A stretch of DNA of 64,000 nucleotides from assembly GCA_964035795.1 (NCBI GenBank), contig OZ038325.1:5523163-5587162 (forward strand), read 5' to 3'. The notes beneath the pieces were generated by a model, which searched no databases, was not told the origin of the DNA, and saw only the letters and a list, made by a program, of their open reading frames with translations. Source of the stretch: Pterobdella sp. o SKG-2022 (lineage: Eukaryota > Annelida > Clitellata > Hirudinida > Piscicolidae). This document shows positions 1 to 11,105 of the stretch, piece by piece; position 1 is the first letter of the stretch, and the number at the start of each line of letters is the position of its first letter. Made by a program: the position numbers and the translations under genes.

Positions 1-176
1 TATATTATATTATATTATATTATATTATATTATATTATATTATATTATATTATATTATATTATATTATATTATATTATATTATATTATATTATATTATAT
101 TATATTATATTATATTATATTATATTATATTATATTATATTATATTATATTATATTATATTATATTATATTATATT
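1..176. repeat. (TATAT)n pentanucleotide microsatellite
   Basis: Uninterrupted TATAT units fill the window from its first base, about 35 copies, so the true left edge lies outside. The tract ends at a G in TGTTG. No coding potential; such tracts are prone to length error in assemblies. Confidence 0.97.
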
Positions 177-1395
177 GTTGTTTTTATGATTTTTTTCCCC
201 CATAAAATGAAGATATACTTAAAAAGTTTTTGTTGCCAGTATGGGAGAATATCTTATTTTTGAAACTTCAACATTTTACGAAGAATTTTCGACCAAATTC
301 ATAAAAAAAAGTTATGAGTTCAGTCCCATCATTAAACGCTACTTTTTTGTTTTTTCAAAAAGACATCGTAAACATTTTATAAAATTTTAAATCAACCTTT
401 TGGGAACACACTTGTCAAAAACATCAAAACCTATCTCAACACAAACAAATCTCCATTGCTGACTCAGACACGCAAAATTTTTGATGTTTCGAAATCATAA
501 TAACACTTTTTATTGACACAAAAGGCAATGGAGTCTATGACAGGATTTAAATTTATTTTAAAACTTCACGTGCAGGGCTTATCCCGCTTGAAGCCATGTG
601 ATAAGCATCTTAATCCTTGTCTGTAAACTTTGCAGATTCTCACTATAAAACATGAAAGAGGCTGTAAAAATAGGATTTTAAAAGAATAAAAAAAACAATG
701 ACAAAAACACAAAGACTCTCAGCTAAGAAAACTCGATTTTAGTAATTAAATTTTTTCAAAATGTATAATGACAATTGTGACAAAAAAAAAAAAAGATAAA
801 TTCAAAGTGAAATTTTGTTCCGAAACGTACAGAAGCTAGCTGAGAGCAAAGAAACAAAAATTGTGCAAAGAGTTTCAGAGTAGGCTGAATTTAAAAAATC
901 CTTTGGAACCAACTTTAAATAAATTCTCGACCCTATTGGCAGTTCTTTCAAGTCAAATAAATTCTATTAATGTTCAACCACAAATTGAAAAAATTCCAAA
1001 CGTAAAATCTATTTAAATTATTAAATACTGAAAAATTTATAGAAATTAAGTTGAAATAAATAACTAAAACCCTGCAATAAAATGTTAAATACGATGTGAA
1101 GTAAGAACACTCTGAAAACAAAATAAAAACCTGATGGACATAAAGAGGAATGTATAATGGCAAGAATGACATAAAAAAGATGGAAGAGGTAGTGAAATCA
1201 AGAGGGTGGTGTGAGAGAGGGAGGCTTTTAAAAGCTGTTCAGTTTGTAAAAAGAGAATAAAAAAAAAAACTTGCAAAAGTAAAAAGAAAATAAATAAATA
1301 AAATAATATTTATAAATAATTATGGAAATTAAAAAAAAATACAACAATAATAACAGCGACGAGATATAAATAACAATAAAGATAAGAACAGTAAC

Positions 1396-1441
<46 letters not shown>

Positions 1442-3506
1442 TGGCTCAACATGGAACCTTTGAGAGGCGAGTCCATACGGTTGTAGTCGGTAAGTATATG
1501 TTTGACCAGGGCTGTGGGACTGTGGGAGGAGTTGATCAAGTGATGGATACCTTATGCATGTGATAAAGTTTATGAATAATGATATGTATATAAAACAGGT
1601 AATTAATATTCATATATTTGTGAATCAGTTGAGGAAGTTTTTCATATATCTACAAGTCAATAGCATATGAGTGTATGCAAAGTAGTAAAGGAATATATAT
1701 AATGTTGATTTTTTTCTTTGAAATGAAATATATTGATTATGCACTGAAAACTTATTAAACACCACAGAGAGATGTTGTAAGTTTAAAAAACTGCAGTGTT
1801 TGTTAACATGATGAGACTCAGAGACGATATAAAGACATATAGTCTTTAATTATATTAAACCACTATGATGGGTGAGACTTCAAGTTATGGATTGTAAAAA
1901 CATATGAGAAATATATAGAAAGATTTAGACTTAATATATGACTTGAAATACATTTAAAATGGACTTTGGAACTTAAAAATTTGCATGTTAAAGAATGGAA
2001 GTGAAAAAGCTCAAAAATTGAATTATAAAGTATGCACATAATGAGAGCCTGAAAGAAATGACAATTTTGGTAAATCTATCAATTTTCAACTTTAGAAAAA
2101 AACTCAATAAATAAATTTATTTTATTGGATCATAAAAATTCAAAAAAATAGAAACACTCAAAAAACAGACAAAACTAAAAAATAGAAGATATTTCTTAAC
2201 AAATTCAATCAAAAGAGAAAGATTTGGATGGAAAGATTGAAGCTTGAGGAAGGGTTAGGTGAATGTAGGTGAAGTGGTGTGCAAAGCATTAAAAACCATT
2301 GATGGAATATCTTATATTGAAGTTCTTATTTTTTTTTATTAAATTACTTTATATATTTAAAATGATAAATATAATTATTTAAAAAATAGAGTTTAAGAAT
2401 TATTGAATTAATAAATTGGAATTATTTATTTATTGAAAAAATAAATATAATAATTTTTTAAATCTTTCGAAGAAGGTTTTTGCTTTAAAATTTTGCTTTG
2501 AAACGTCTAAATAACCCAGATAAAATATCTGCTCAAAGTCACATTTGCTTTGGCGCCTGTCGGATGTCTTCAATTATCTTGTTTAAAAGTTATTTTAAAT
2601 ATAAAGTCAAACTTTTTTAAAAGTTGAATTCAAAGTGAGTTTGGAATATTCAAAACTTGATTTGAACAAAAGTTGAAAGTTTTGGAAATAAAAACTTTAG
2701 TTTTTTGAAAAATGAGATCAACAAAAGTTAAAATACGATTAAAAATTAAATTTGAATTATGTTTTTAATTGCTTTTAAGAAGGTTCCCAGATGTCAACGG
2801 TTTATGAAATAAATTTTGAAAACTATCAGAAAAAGTGCATGAAGTAAAAACTCATTTAAACCATTCAGAAATAAACATGTAGACCCACGAAACAAATTGA
2901 GAGGTTTTCATCTGTTTGGGCAAAATAAACATTGCTTGGAGAAGTTATTTAGCATGTCAAATTATTGCAAGTTATTTTGAAAAGCTACTACGAGATGTTT
3001 GCTCGTGTTGTTTTTCGTTTTTTTTTATATACAGAGTTCTTCAAAAATGGAAACGACATTTTAAACAATCAATACTGAAATAAATTTAAAAAAAAAGAAA
3101 GTAACAGGTTTAAATTAAATGTTATTCATATCACTTTGACTCTTGGAGAATGATTCTTAATTTCTCTGTTGTCAGTGAAACTAGTGATGCTACCCTCCAA
3201 AACTTCTCCAACTTGCTACATAAAATATAAAATATTAATATCTTGAATTTTTTTAGTTTTACTAAATTACTAAACACTAAGCTTTTAGTATTTTATTCAA
3301 AAAGTACAAAGCTTTTTATCAATATTGTCTTTTTTTCAAGTATGGAAAGCTTTTTTGGAAAAAATATTCCAAAATGTTTCTTTTTTTAAAAATTATTATA
3401 ATTTTTTATTAAATAGAATTTTATATAGTTTCTTAAAAATATGAGGAATTTTTTAAAAAACACGTTTCTTCAAGACATTTGTGAAAATTTTCGATAATTA
3501 ATTATC
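177..3506. other. AT-rich non-coding stretch
   Basis: I see no gene. All open frames are short and of AT-rich, low-complexity composition. An (AAT)n tract lies at 1395-1441 and abuts a GC-richer island at about 1442-1560. That island may be the 3' end of a minus-strand retroelement with an ATT tail, but it carries no recognisable protein motif. Confidence 0.6.
1395..1441. repeat. (AAT)n microsatellite
   Basis: About 15 AAT units. The sharp change to GC-richer sequence on the right resembles the 3'-tail junction of RTE-type elements, which often end in short AT-rich repeats. This is an inference only. Confidence 0.9.
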
Positions 3507-4275
3507 AACCTACGAAGTGTGGTGTAAGGATAGACGCGAAAGGCTACCATGGCCTTTCGTGTCGACTGAATGAAGGCAGACTCCCCAAACACGCCGATAT
3601 CGACTCCCTTATTAAAAGATGCCTAGGAAAGATAGGCTTGCCTAGCATCTTTGAACCATCAGAGCTCGATAGGAGAGACGGATGTCGTCCTGATGGCATA
3701 ACGACCTTCCCTTGGAAGCATGGAAAATGCTTGAGCTGGGACGCAACAGTCGTCGATGCTTTTTCCAAGTCCCACATTATAGCCATTGAGTCAGGATCCA
3801 GCGCAAAATCTGCGGAAATATTAAAAAGCCACAAATATCAGGGCTTGGTGGGCAACTTCCATTTTCAACCCGTTGCATTCAAGACAACGGGCTGCTGCGG
3901 ATCTTCAACCAGTAGCTTTGTTGAGGAGTTAGGTAGAAAAGTTATCGAGGCGTCAGGAAACCCTTTGGAGGCAGTATGGTTGCGCCAGAAGATTTCCCTT
4001 GCAATTGCCCGCGGCAATGCTACCAGCATTCTTTCCTCTTTCTCTTAAGTGCAGTTTTTTTTTTATATCTCAATTTTCATCTTCACCAATGTATCATTTG
4101 TATATTGTTTATATGCTTGTTCAAACATGCTTTTAGCTGTAAAATAAACCGCTTGATTAGTTTTAAAGGAGACAAGCAACGAAAAGAAGAAAAATGTATG
4201 TCAAAGTTTTTCGTCTTACTTTTTGTTAAAAATAATTTTGAGAATAAAATGTTGAAATTTGAACCTACGAAGTGT
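3507..4275 (+). mobile_element. 5'-truncated non-LTR retrotransposon, endonuclease-like C-terminus, 14-bp TSD
   Basis: The frame reading from 3518 to the stop at 4048 encodes the C-terminal end of an invertebrate retrotransposon polyprotein. It starts with a Cys/His cluster (CGV...HGLSC), then EPSELDRRDGCRPDG, FPWKHGK, WDATVVDAF, a conserved FxPVAF/TTG segment, ELGRKVIE and the typical close AIARGNA. RPD followed by WD..V.D resembles the PD-(D/E)xK pattern of restriction-like endonucleases in R2/NeSL/Hero-type elements; the assignment to that group is inference. The reverse transcriptase is absent. A perfect 14-bp repeat AACCTACGAAGTGT lies at 3507-3520 and 4262-4275, so the inserted DNA is 3521-4261, including a 3' UTR with AATAAA near its end. 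The first Cys codon overlaps the duplicated target bases. Confidence 0.85.
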
Positions 4276-7200
4276 ATTATAGAGATTTTTACCAGTAAAA
4301 TTCAAATTATGAGGATTTATAAGACGTATTAAAATTTTTTATTTAGCTGAAATTTTCAACAAGTAAAACCATTTTATATAAAATTCAAGTTTACAAAAGA
4401 GCATGCGATGTCTTTAAAAAACTGTATTATAGAAATGTTTAGCCAGAGAGTTTCAAGATCAATTGATAAAACATTATCATAATTTTTAAATCAGCTAGTG
4501 CATTTATATTATGAGCATAAAAAAAATGACTTTTCAAATATTAGAAGTCGTTAACTAAAAGTGAATCGTGTATTAAGTCTATGGGGATTTTTGATTATAT
4601 AAAATTTAATGATTGAAGTTATTTTTGTTTGAAATGAAAGTAATAATTTTGTACTTGTTTTTTGGGCTCAGTAATAAATCCTTATATTTTTTATTTGATA
4701 AAAATCATGAAGTATAATAAACATTAAATAAGTTTGTAGCTTTTCAATATAACTCTAGTTTTTGGTCAAGCCCAATACTAATATTTTGGTTCAGATCTCA
4801 TTGTAAGTGAATATGCGTTTTGAAAACGAAGTAATAATAATAATTATTAGGAATATATAAAAGTTTAAACTCACTCAGAGTTGAGCTTGCGGTACTTCAC
4901 GAGAGTTCTGTGGGCATGATTGATTATGTAAATATATGACATAATTGAATATATATAAAAAAACAATTGTTTATTATTCTCAACACTATCATTAGTTGAA
5001 CTATTCAGTCTTCTTTAAATTTTATCACAAATTTTACTGAAAAAATAAGTTTAAAACAGAACACCACAAATAAATAGAATAGAAGATGAAACAGAAAACT
5101 TCTGAAAACACAATGCTGTTGATACGACCATCTGATGAACGAAACACGCATCTAATCTCTCCCAGAGGAGCTGAAACTAAATTTACCTGATGCATAATCA
5201 TTCTCTTGGCCCTTGTAAATTATCCATTCAAAACAACATAAATTGATTGTAATGTAATTATATAAGTCAGTAGATTTTTTATTTAGATTATGTTTAACAG
5301 TTTAGACTTGAGAAGAAGAACGAGAAGGACTTCTTTTTACATGGTAGGAGATTATCTTGGAAGACACAAAACTAGCTTTTATACAAATAGAAAAATTGTG
5401 TCATGACAGAAAAAGATGGAGAAAATTTTTAAAAACTTTATGCTTAAAGTATAAGCACAAACATATATGTATTCAGTTGTTAAGCCCGGTGAAGATTCTG
5501 AATACATCCTTGCCTCTACCCCAAATGAGATGACCCCTTTATAATCATACTTTTTTCCGCAGAGCTGTGAACCTCGTTAATGATTGCAAAGGCATCACAT
5601 CGTGAGCTATTTGATGCAGCAAAAGTTTTGTTGATTTATGCTCAAACACCATTATTAATATTTTTAAAGTTTTTTTTGACACCTGGGTCGGATGCTAAGC
5701 CAACAATAAATGATTTCAAAAGTCGACTAGTTTTGTTTTATGTTGAACAGTAAAATGGTGGGTGTTGTGTTTCAGGATATATTGTCTGAGAAGCCCTTAA
5801 AACTGTATTTATTTGAAGGTTGACGTAGCTGAAATCTTTCGAACATTCTTTCAAGAGTGCACGTGAGATGAGGGTTTTTGCAGTCGTTGACACTGACCAT
5901 TGTTTCTTGTACTCATATCTGAGGATTTTACAAACACAAATAACATTGAGTTACAGTTTCTCTTATTCATACTATACTGCCTTTCTATTACTCAAATAGA
6001 GGTTTGAAAACTATTTGATGAAAGTTTCAGAGAGTACGATTACTACACACAACTTTGATGAAATATAACTGGAGCTTTATGATATTCACAATAGGCAGAG
6101 TCTACAACAAAATGATATTTTGGGTACGGGGAAACTTTTTGTTCAAAGATAACTTAAAATTTTATGTAGCTACATGTTCTTGATCTCACTATTCTTTTCT
6201 GCAAAAATAACAGAGATGTTGTGTGGTATTATTTGGAGACCGTTGATATTTCCATCATGCTCGAGAGATTTGACAAAAAACACCAAAAATAATAGAAATT
6301 ACATAAATTAGTAATAAAAATTAATTAAAAGAATAAAATAAATAATAATAAAAGTCATAATAAAAAATGAGCACTCCGACGTTCTTTTTATAATGAAATT
6401 AATATTCATAGGTAGATCGAATTATCATTTGGATGCCGATAAATCACGACATATAACTCAGCTTTCAGCCAATCAAACTAATTGAATTCACTTAATACAT
6501 ATTCATGACGTCTAAATTAATATTTATTACTATGAAATTGAGGATCTTTGAATTAATATCTTTTTAGAGGTTACTTGATTGTAAATAACTTTATTCTCTT
6601 TATAAACTTTTCCATATATACATGAAGTCTCAGGCTTGGGCAAAGGAACGCTATCTAGGACAACCCAATGGTCAAAACACTTGTTATAAATTATAAGAGT
6701 TATTAGTTTGAAATTATTTCGTTCAAGTCATGTTTCTATTTTTGAAGTAGATCCTTCAACTACAAATATATTAATTTATAGTTGAAACTTCAAATTTTAA
6801 AATTTAGTATTTGGTTCTAATTTCTACTTCAAACTTTATTTCCAATTAAAAACTATAAATGAATATGAAAAGGCTTTGATGCATCATTTCGAAGAGTTTC
6901 ATAAAGTTGTTTAAATTGTCGATTCGAAATATTACAAAATTATAAAATATATGGAAAAATCAACCCCTAAAAAAATATAAGTAATAAATGAAGTTAAAAA
7001 AGCAATAAGATGAATTTTTGAAAAGTTATATAAAATTTAGAAACATATTTTTAGAGAATTTCATGAATTTTGCATTAGTTTAAATGAGATTTCTAGGAAA
7101 ATTTTTCAAATTTAAAACTACATCCTTACAACTCCTTCAAGACATGCTCTGAATAAAATGCATGAATTTTATCAAATAAGAGTGAATAGTGAATCAAATT

Positions 7201-8042
7201 TCAAAATTTCATTCATTAAATAATTAAAACTGGTAAAAGTAAAAAATTGTAAAAATGTTTTGATTTTATTATGAAAATAAATGGAATAAAAATAAAATTA
7301 TGGAAGATAATATTCTAAAATTAATATAAAACTCCCGATATTCACTCATTGAGGATTCTTCATTATTTAATATTTTAATTCTTGAACACTCTTCTCAAAC
7401 AAGCATCCTCTTCTGGTCCAGTCACCCACCCCTGTCAAAAACACCTGACTCGAGCCTTTTACAACGCTCTTTTCAACTTATTTTTTCGTTTTTTTGCAGA
7501 GAAAATTTTAAAGCAGGCTGTATTTATGTCGTTCAATTTTTTTATAATTAAACTTATTTGAACTTCATTTAGATTAATTTTTGATTTCGATGAATTTTCT
7601 GTTAATTAAATTTTAATCTAAATAAATTGAATACAAATAAATTCTAGCTTAAATAAATTTCAATTTGTTCAACTATTTTGTAACGAAAAACATCAAATAA
7701 GAGGAATTTTTAATATATTTATTGAAAATCAAAAGCTATACGATGTCTTTGAAAAGTTAAATTTGTTCTGTTCAAAGAGCACGTCTTGCCTCAAATATGA
7801 CTCAAACCCCTGCAACAAAAACAAAAATAGCTTCCCAGAAAGTTGTTGAAAATGAATCATTTGTGGAGTGGTTTGAAACCTAGGTACAGTGCAAGAAAAG
7901 GAGAGACTGCGTGAAGACCTTCGTAAGACCCTTAACCTTTTGACTTTTTATGTGATATGCATTGAAAACCACACCTTTAGACACCTTTTGTCTCAGAGAC
8001 AACAAACACACCGATATTTTGATAGGTGTAAAGATTATCGTT
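4276..8042. other. AT-rich non-coding stretch
   Basis: No gene found on either strand. The sequence is mostly A/T-rich with scattered short open frames. A copy of a dispersed repeat (family C, AAGAGGAATTTTTAATA to CGATGTCT) lies at about 7686-7757, with a related end at about 4405. The rest shows nothing I can name. Confidence 0.55.
7686..7757 (+). repeat. Dispersed repeat family C, copy 1
   Basis: The stretch shares AAGAGGAATTTTTAATA, TTGAAAATCAAAAGCTATA and CGATGTCT with copies at 59325-59430 (+) and, in reverse orientation, with parts of 36185-36245 and 62140-62215. It is probably a short non-autonomous element. No boundaries or target duplications were established. Confidence 0.55.
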
Positions 8043-8230
8043 GGCCCGTATAGCTCAGTTGATAAAGTTTTAGACTAATTATCTTAAGTTACTGGATTCG
8101 ATCCTTTGAAGGCTAAAAACTAGAACTTTTTCGTTACATAACATTTGTAGCAAGCACTTTAATCTATAAAAAAAAGCGCTTCATAAATACTGTATTACAC
8201 TATATAGCATGATCATATTCAACAAGGAAA
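8043..8230 (+). repeat. tRNA-derived SINE-like element, copy 1
   Basis: The first 73 bases resemble a decayed tRNA. There is an A-box-like TAGCTCAGTTGATAAAG, an anticodon-arm-like TTTTAGACTAATTATCT and a B-box-like GGATTCGATCC, but the acceptor ends no longer pair, so it is not a functional tRNA. About 60 bases downstream comes GCAAGCACTTTAATC with an AAGCGCTT motif. The same order (tRNA-like head, then GCAAGCGCTTT, then AAAAGC) recurs at 10.9 kb, which supports a SINE over an isolated tRNA pseudogene. The right edge is approximate. Confidence 0.6.
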
Positions 8231-8360
8231 GCTACTGTTGGAGAAAGGAATATGGGACAGAAAGTATAAAAGGATTGAAAATTCTGATCAATGTGTTATC
8301 CTACAAATCAAGTGGTGGAAATAAAAGCCAAAGGTGTTTTTGAGAAATTATCCATGAAAG

Positions 8361-8420
8361 TTTTCAATTTATAATAAAACAACATTCTTATCTGATGTTG
8401 ATTTTATTATAAATTGAAAA
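8361..8420. repeat. Foldback palindrome (25-bp arms)
   Basis: TTTTCAATTTATAATAAAAC at 8361 is matched in inverted orientation by the stretch ending at 8420, one base off perfect over about 25 bp, with a loop of about 9 bases. The structure would form a stable hairpin in single-stranded DNA or RNA. Confidence 0.8.
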
Positions 8421-8495
8421 ATTTTGTATTAAACTCATGTAAAGATTCTTTTATTAAAAATCCGAGACTGTGTTGAAACTTTTTATTGAAAAATT

Positions 8496-8840
8496 TTGAA
8501 AGCCAGGATTTTCACTTCTTTATTAAACCTGCTTTTAACAACCTACGCGCTTCATTTTGCAAAACTCCATAAATTCATAACACTTACAAACACTCCTCCA
8601 ACAAACATTAATCTATACCAGGTCAAAAAACCACTTGCTTCTATCAGTCTGGAAACTCTTGGCAGATTACTTCAAACTGCTTGCAGACACAATACCAACA
8701 CAATGATTACACCATTAAGAGAGCGTATTAGATTGAGCTTTGTTGATGAAACCAGCCGTATTATCCATGAAAGCGTTTATCCAATTACTTTCATTGAATT
8801 TGAGAAAAATTTCATTCCACACCCAAAGATAACTGCTTAA
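8496..8840 (+). CDS. Unidentified 114-aa open reading frame
   Basis: An open frame with less biased composition than its surroundings, ending in TAA. It has a hydrophobic N-terminal third (LLNLLLTTYALHF), then a charged region (PLRERIRLSFVDETSR) and a Phe/Pro-rich end. I recognise no family, catalytic motif or repeat. There is no clear promoter, splice site or polyadenylation signal that would make it a gene. It lies in a repeat-rich region just after a SINE and a foldback, so it could be a retroelement remnant or chance. Confidence 0.2.
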   Translation: MKARIFTSLLNLLLTTYALHFAKLHKFITLTNTPPTNINLYQVKKPLASISLETLGRLLQTACRHNTNTMITPLRERIRLSFVDETSRIIHESVYPITFIEFEKNFIPHPKITA

Positions 8841-10901
8841 ACTCAAAAAGATATTCCGTAAAAAAATGCATTCACATATTAGAGTTTCTTGCTATCCTAG
8901 AAACGAGAATAATATTTACAAAGTTACAACACTTTTGAGACATAAGCAATTGTAACCAATTAAATAGTTAAGCTCTATTATTCTTGGGTAACATCAAAAA
9001 ATAAACTTATCTTTCCCATATAGAATAGAATTACCCATCCTTCCTACAACAGTGCCAACTACAAGAGAACATTCTTACACCCCAACACCTAGGATGCTAA
9101 AACAGAGAAATGCCATGGTATGATGGAGTGAGCATGAATACTTAAAGGCCACGTTGGAACTAGAAAAACACTAACTAACCATCTCATCACACGCTTTTAG
9201 GTTGAAAACTGTTGAAAAGGCAGAGAAATATTAAATTTTTCGAAACTATTATTTTAATTTTTTGACCATTTTTTTATTATTATTTTCAAATTGAAATATA
9301 TTGAATTTTTTAGCCATTACTTATTTTCAATTTGTTTCCTTTGTTCAGTACATTTTATCTAACTTTTTATAATTTATTCATTAAATTCATTTTTTCATGT
9401 AAGCTTTACTCATAAATTTTTCAAAAAATTAATTATTCTTTTTTTTCCATTAGTCTTTTAAATAAAAACATAATATTTATTGCTTTTTATCAGACAAAGA
9501 AAACATCAAATTTCGTTTTGAATAGATTACAGAAACAAATTAATTTAGTCGAACAGTTGAATCTCAGCGTTATAGCAGCACAAAGACTATGAAACTTTTC
9601 CCTATACTCACTCAAAGCATGGTCAAAAAGTTTGCATGATTGGGATGAACTAACTTAACTTAAAAGGATAAGAATTTTAATCAAACGTTGATCTGGACTC
9701 TATGGAACTTTTTAAACTTAATCATCAAATAATGAATAAAAACTCAAACCTTTGTTCACTTTTCTCAATAAAAGTTAATGCTGGTGTTACATTTGAGTTA
9801 TGCTCAATAATTATTGAACCAGCTCTTCCACGATGAGCAGAAACATGGAGAAGCATAAACAAAAAATCTTAGAAAAATTACAGACTTTTGTAAGCCACAG
9901 CCTTTAAAAGACTGGCAGAATGGAAATGCTCCAACTACCAATGCAGAAATGAAGAGCTGTCTGAAAACTGTTGCTAGCTCGAAAGTTAGTGTGAAGCATG
10001 CGTACGGATTCAAAAGTTAACACATGTTAAATACAATTAGGAACAAATTTTTAGTAGAATATAGGCTAAAATAATGGAGAACTAATGTTTATTAATTTAT
10101 ATTACCAATAAGTTTCTCTACCACTCAATTACAAAAAAAAACTACTAATAATTTACAAACTTTTTTGAAATTTTTTGGTATAAACCAGTCAACAAAGTTT
10201 TGAAAAAATATGTTTCACAATAATTATATAACTTTGGAAAAACTACTTCATATTCACTTTTAAATTTTATAAAATACTTCTTTTTATTTTAAGTTTTCAA
10301 ACCTTAAAATTTTCACCAGCTATGCATTCAATGCTCCAGTATACAATATATCTCAAAATATTTTCCAATAAAAAAACTTTTTGTTGCAGTCCTATTTGTG
10401 GAAATGTTTTTCTAACTTAATTTTGACTTAGATTATGAGACTATAAATGTTGCCGTGTGTTTACAAAAAATAAATAAATATTTAAATATATAAAAATTCC
10501 TAAATAAAGGCAGAAAACTAAATTTTTTACATTCATTTCTGTTTTTTTTTTAATAAAAGAACCCATAAAACAAAGGATGTTGATAATAAAATCGTCAAAT
10601 CGGCCCCTTCAAATTATCTAAGCGACTGCAAGATAAATGCTTGAAACGACCACTCACGCGTACTAATCACTCAAAAGCTATTTCTTCAAGGAATTAAGTC
10701 ATCGACTGGAAAACTTCTGGGCATGGAGTCTTCTCGCACAACCAGACCAGATTATTTGGTGCTCAATACTACCTCTAAGTTAAAAGATGTCTGTATAAAG
10801 ACTCTTTATAATATGAATTCCTGTTTATAATTGAGAGGTGGATTATCACCCATGTGCAAACTTAATGGGGTTCTGTAGAGTAATTGTGAGGTTTCACTGC
10901 C
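8841..10901. other. Non-coding stretch
   Basis: No gene identified. One plus-strand open stretch at about 9870-10020 reads CKPQPLKDWQNGNAPTTN...KHAYGFKS before a stop. Its composition is more protein-like than its neighbours, but at about 48 codons with no recognised motif it is not callable. Confidence 0.5.
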
Positions 10902-11105
10902 GGCCACTATAGCTCATCTGGTAAAGCATTAGACTAATTACCTAAAGCGTGGGCCGACAATTAGCGCTATTTCCACAGCGTGTTTTCGCTTTATTAAATT
11001 TCAGGCAAGCGCTTTGAACTACGAGAAAAAGCACATTACAATACCTCATACTGCATTCACAGAGCTTCACTTGATGCTCACTATAGAAACATGCTGATAA
11101 TGGGA
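10902..11105 (+). repeat. tRNA-derived SINE-like element, copy 2
   Basis: The head reads GGCCACTATAGCTCATCTGG, then TAAAGCATTAGACTAATTAC, close to copy 1 at 8043. The tail has GCAAGCGCTTTGAACTAC and AAAAAGCACATTACAATAC, in the same order and spacing as copy 1. It lacks an obvious B-box, so it is a decayed copy. Boundaries are approximate. Confidence 0.6.

Noticed and set aside
1228..1539. 103-codon minus-strand frame with an isoleucine run
   Set aside because: The run is the (AAT)n microsatellite read on the other strand; the flanks have no known motif.
8043..8115. Functional tRNA gene
   Set aside because: The acceptor stem does not pair, the anticodon stem is imperfect and a second diverged copy shares downstream sequence, so a SINE is more likely.
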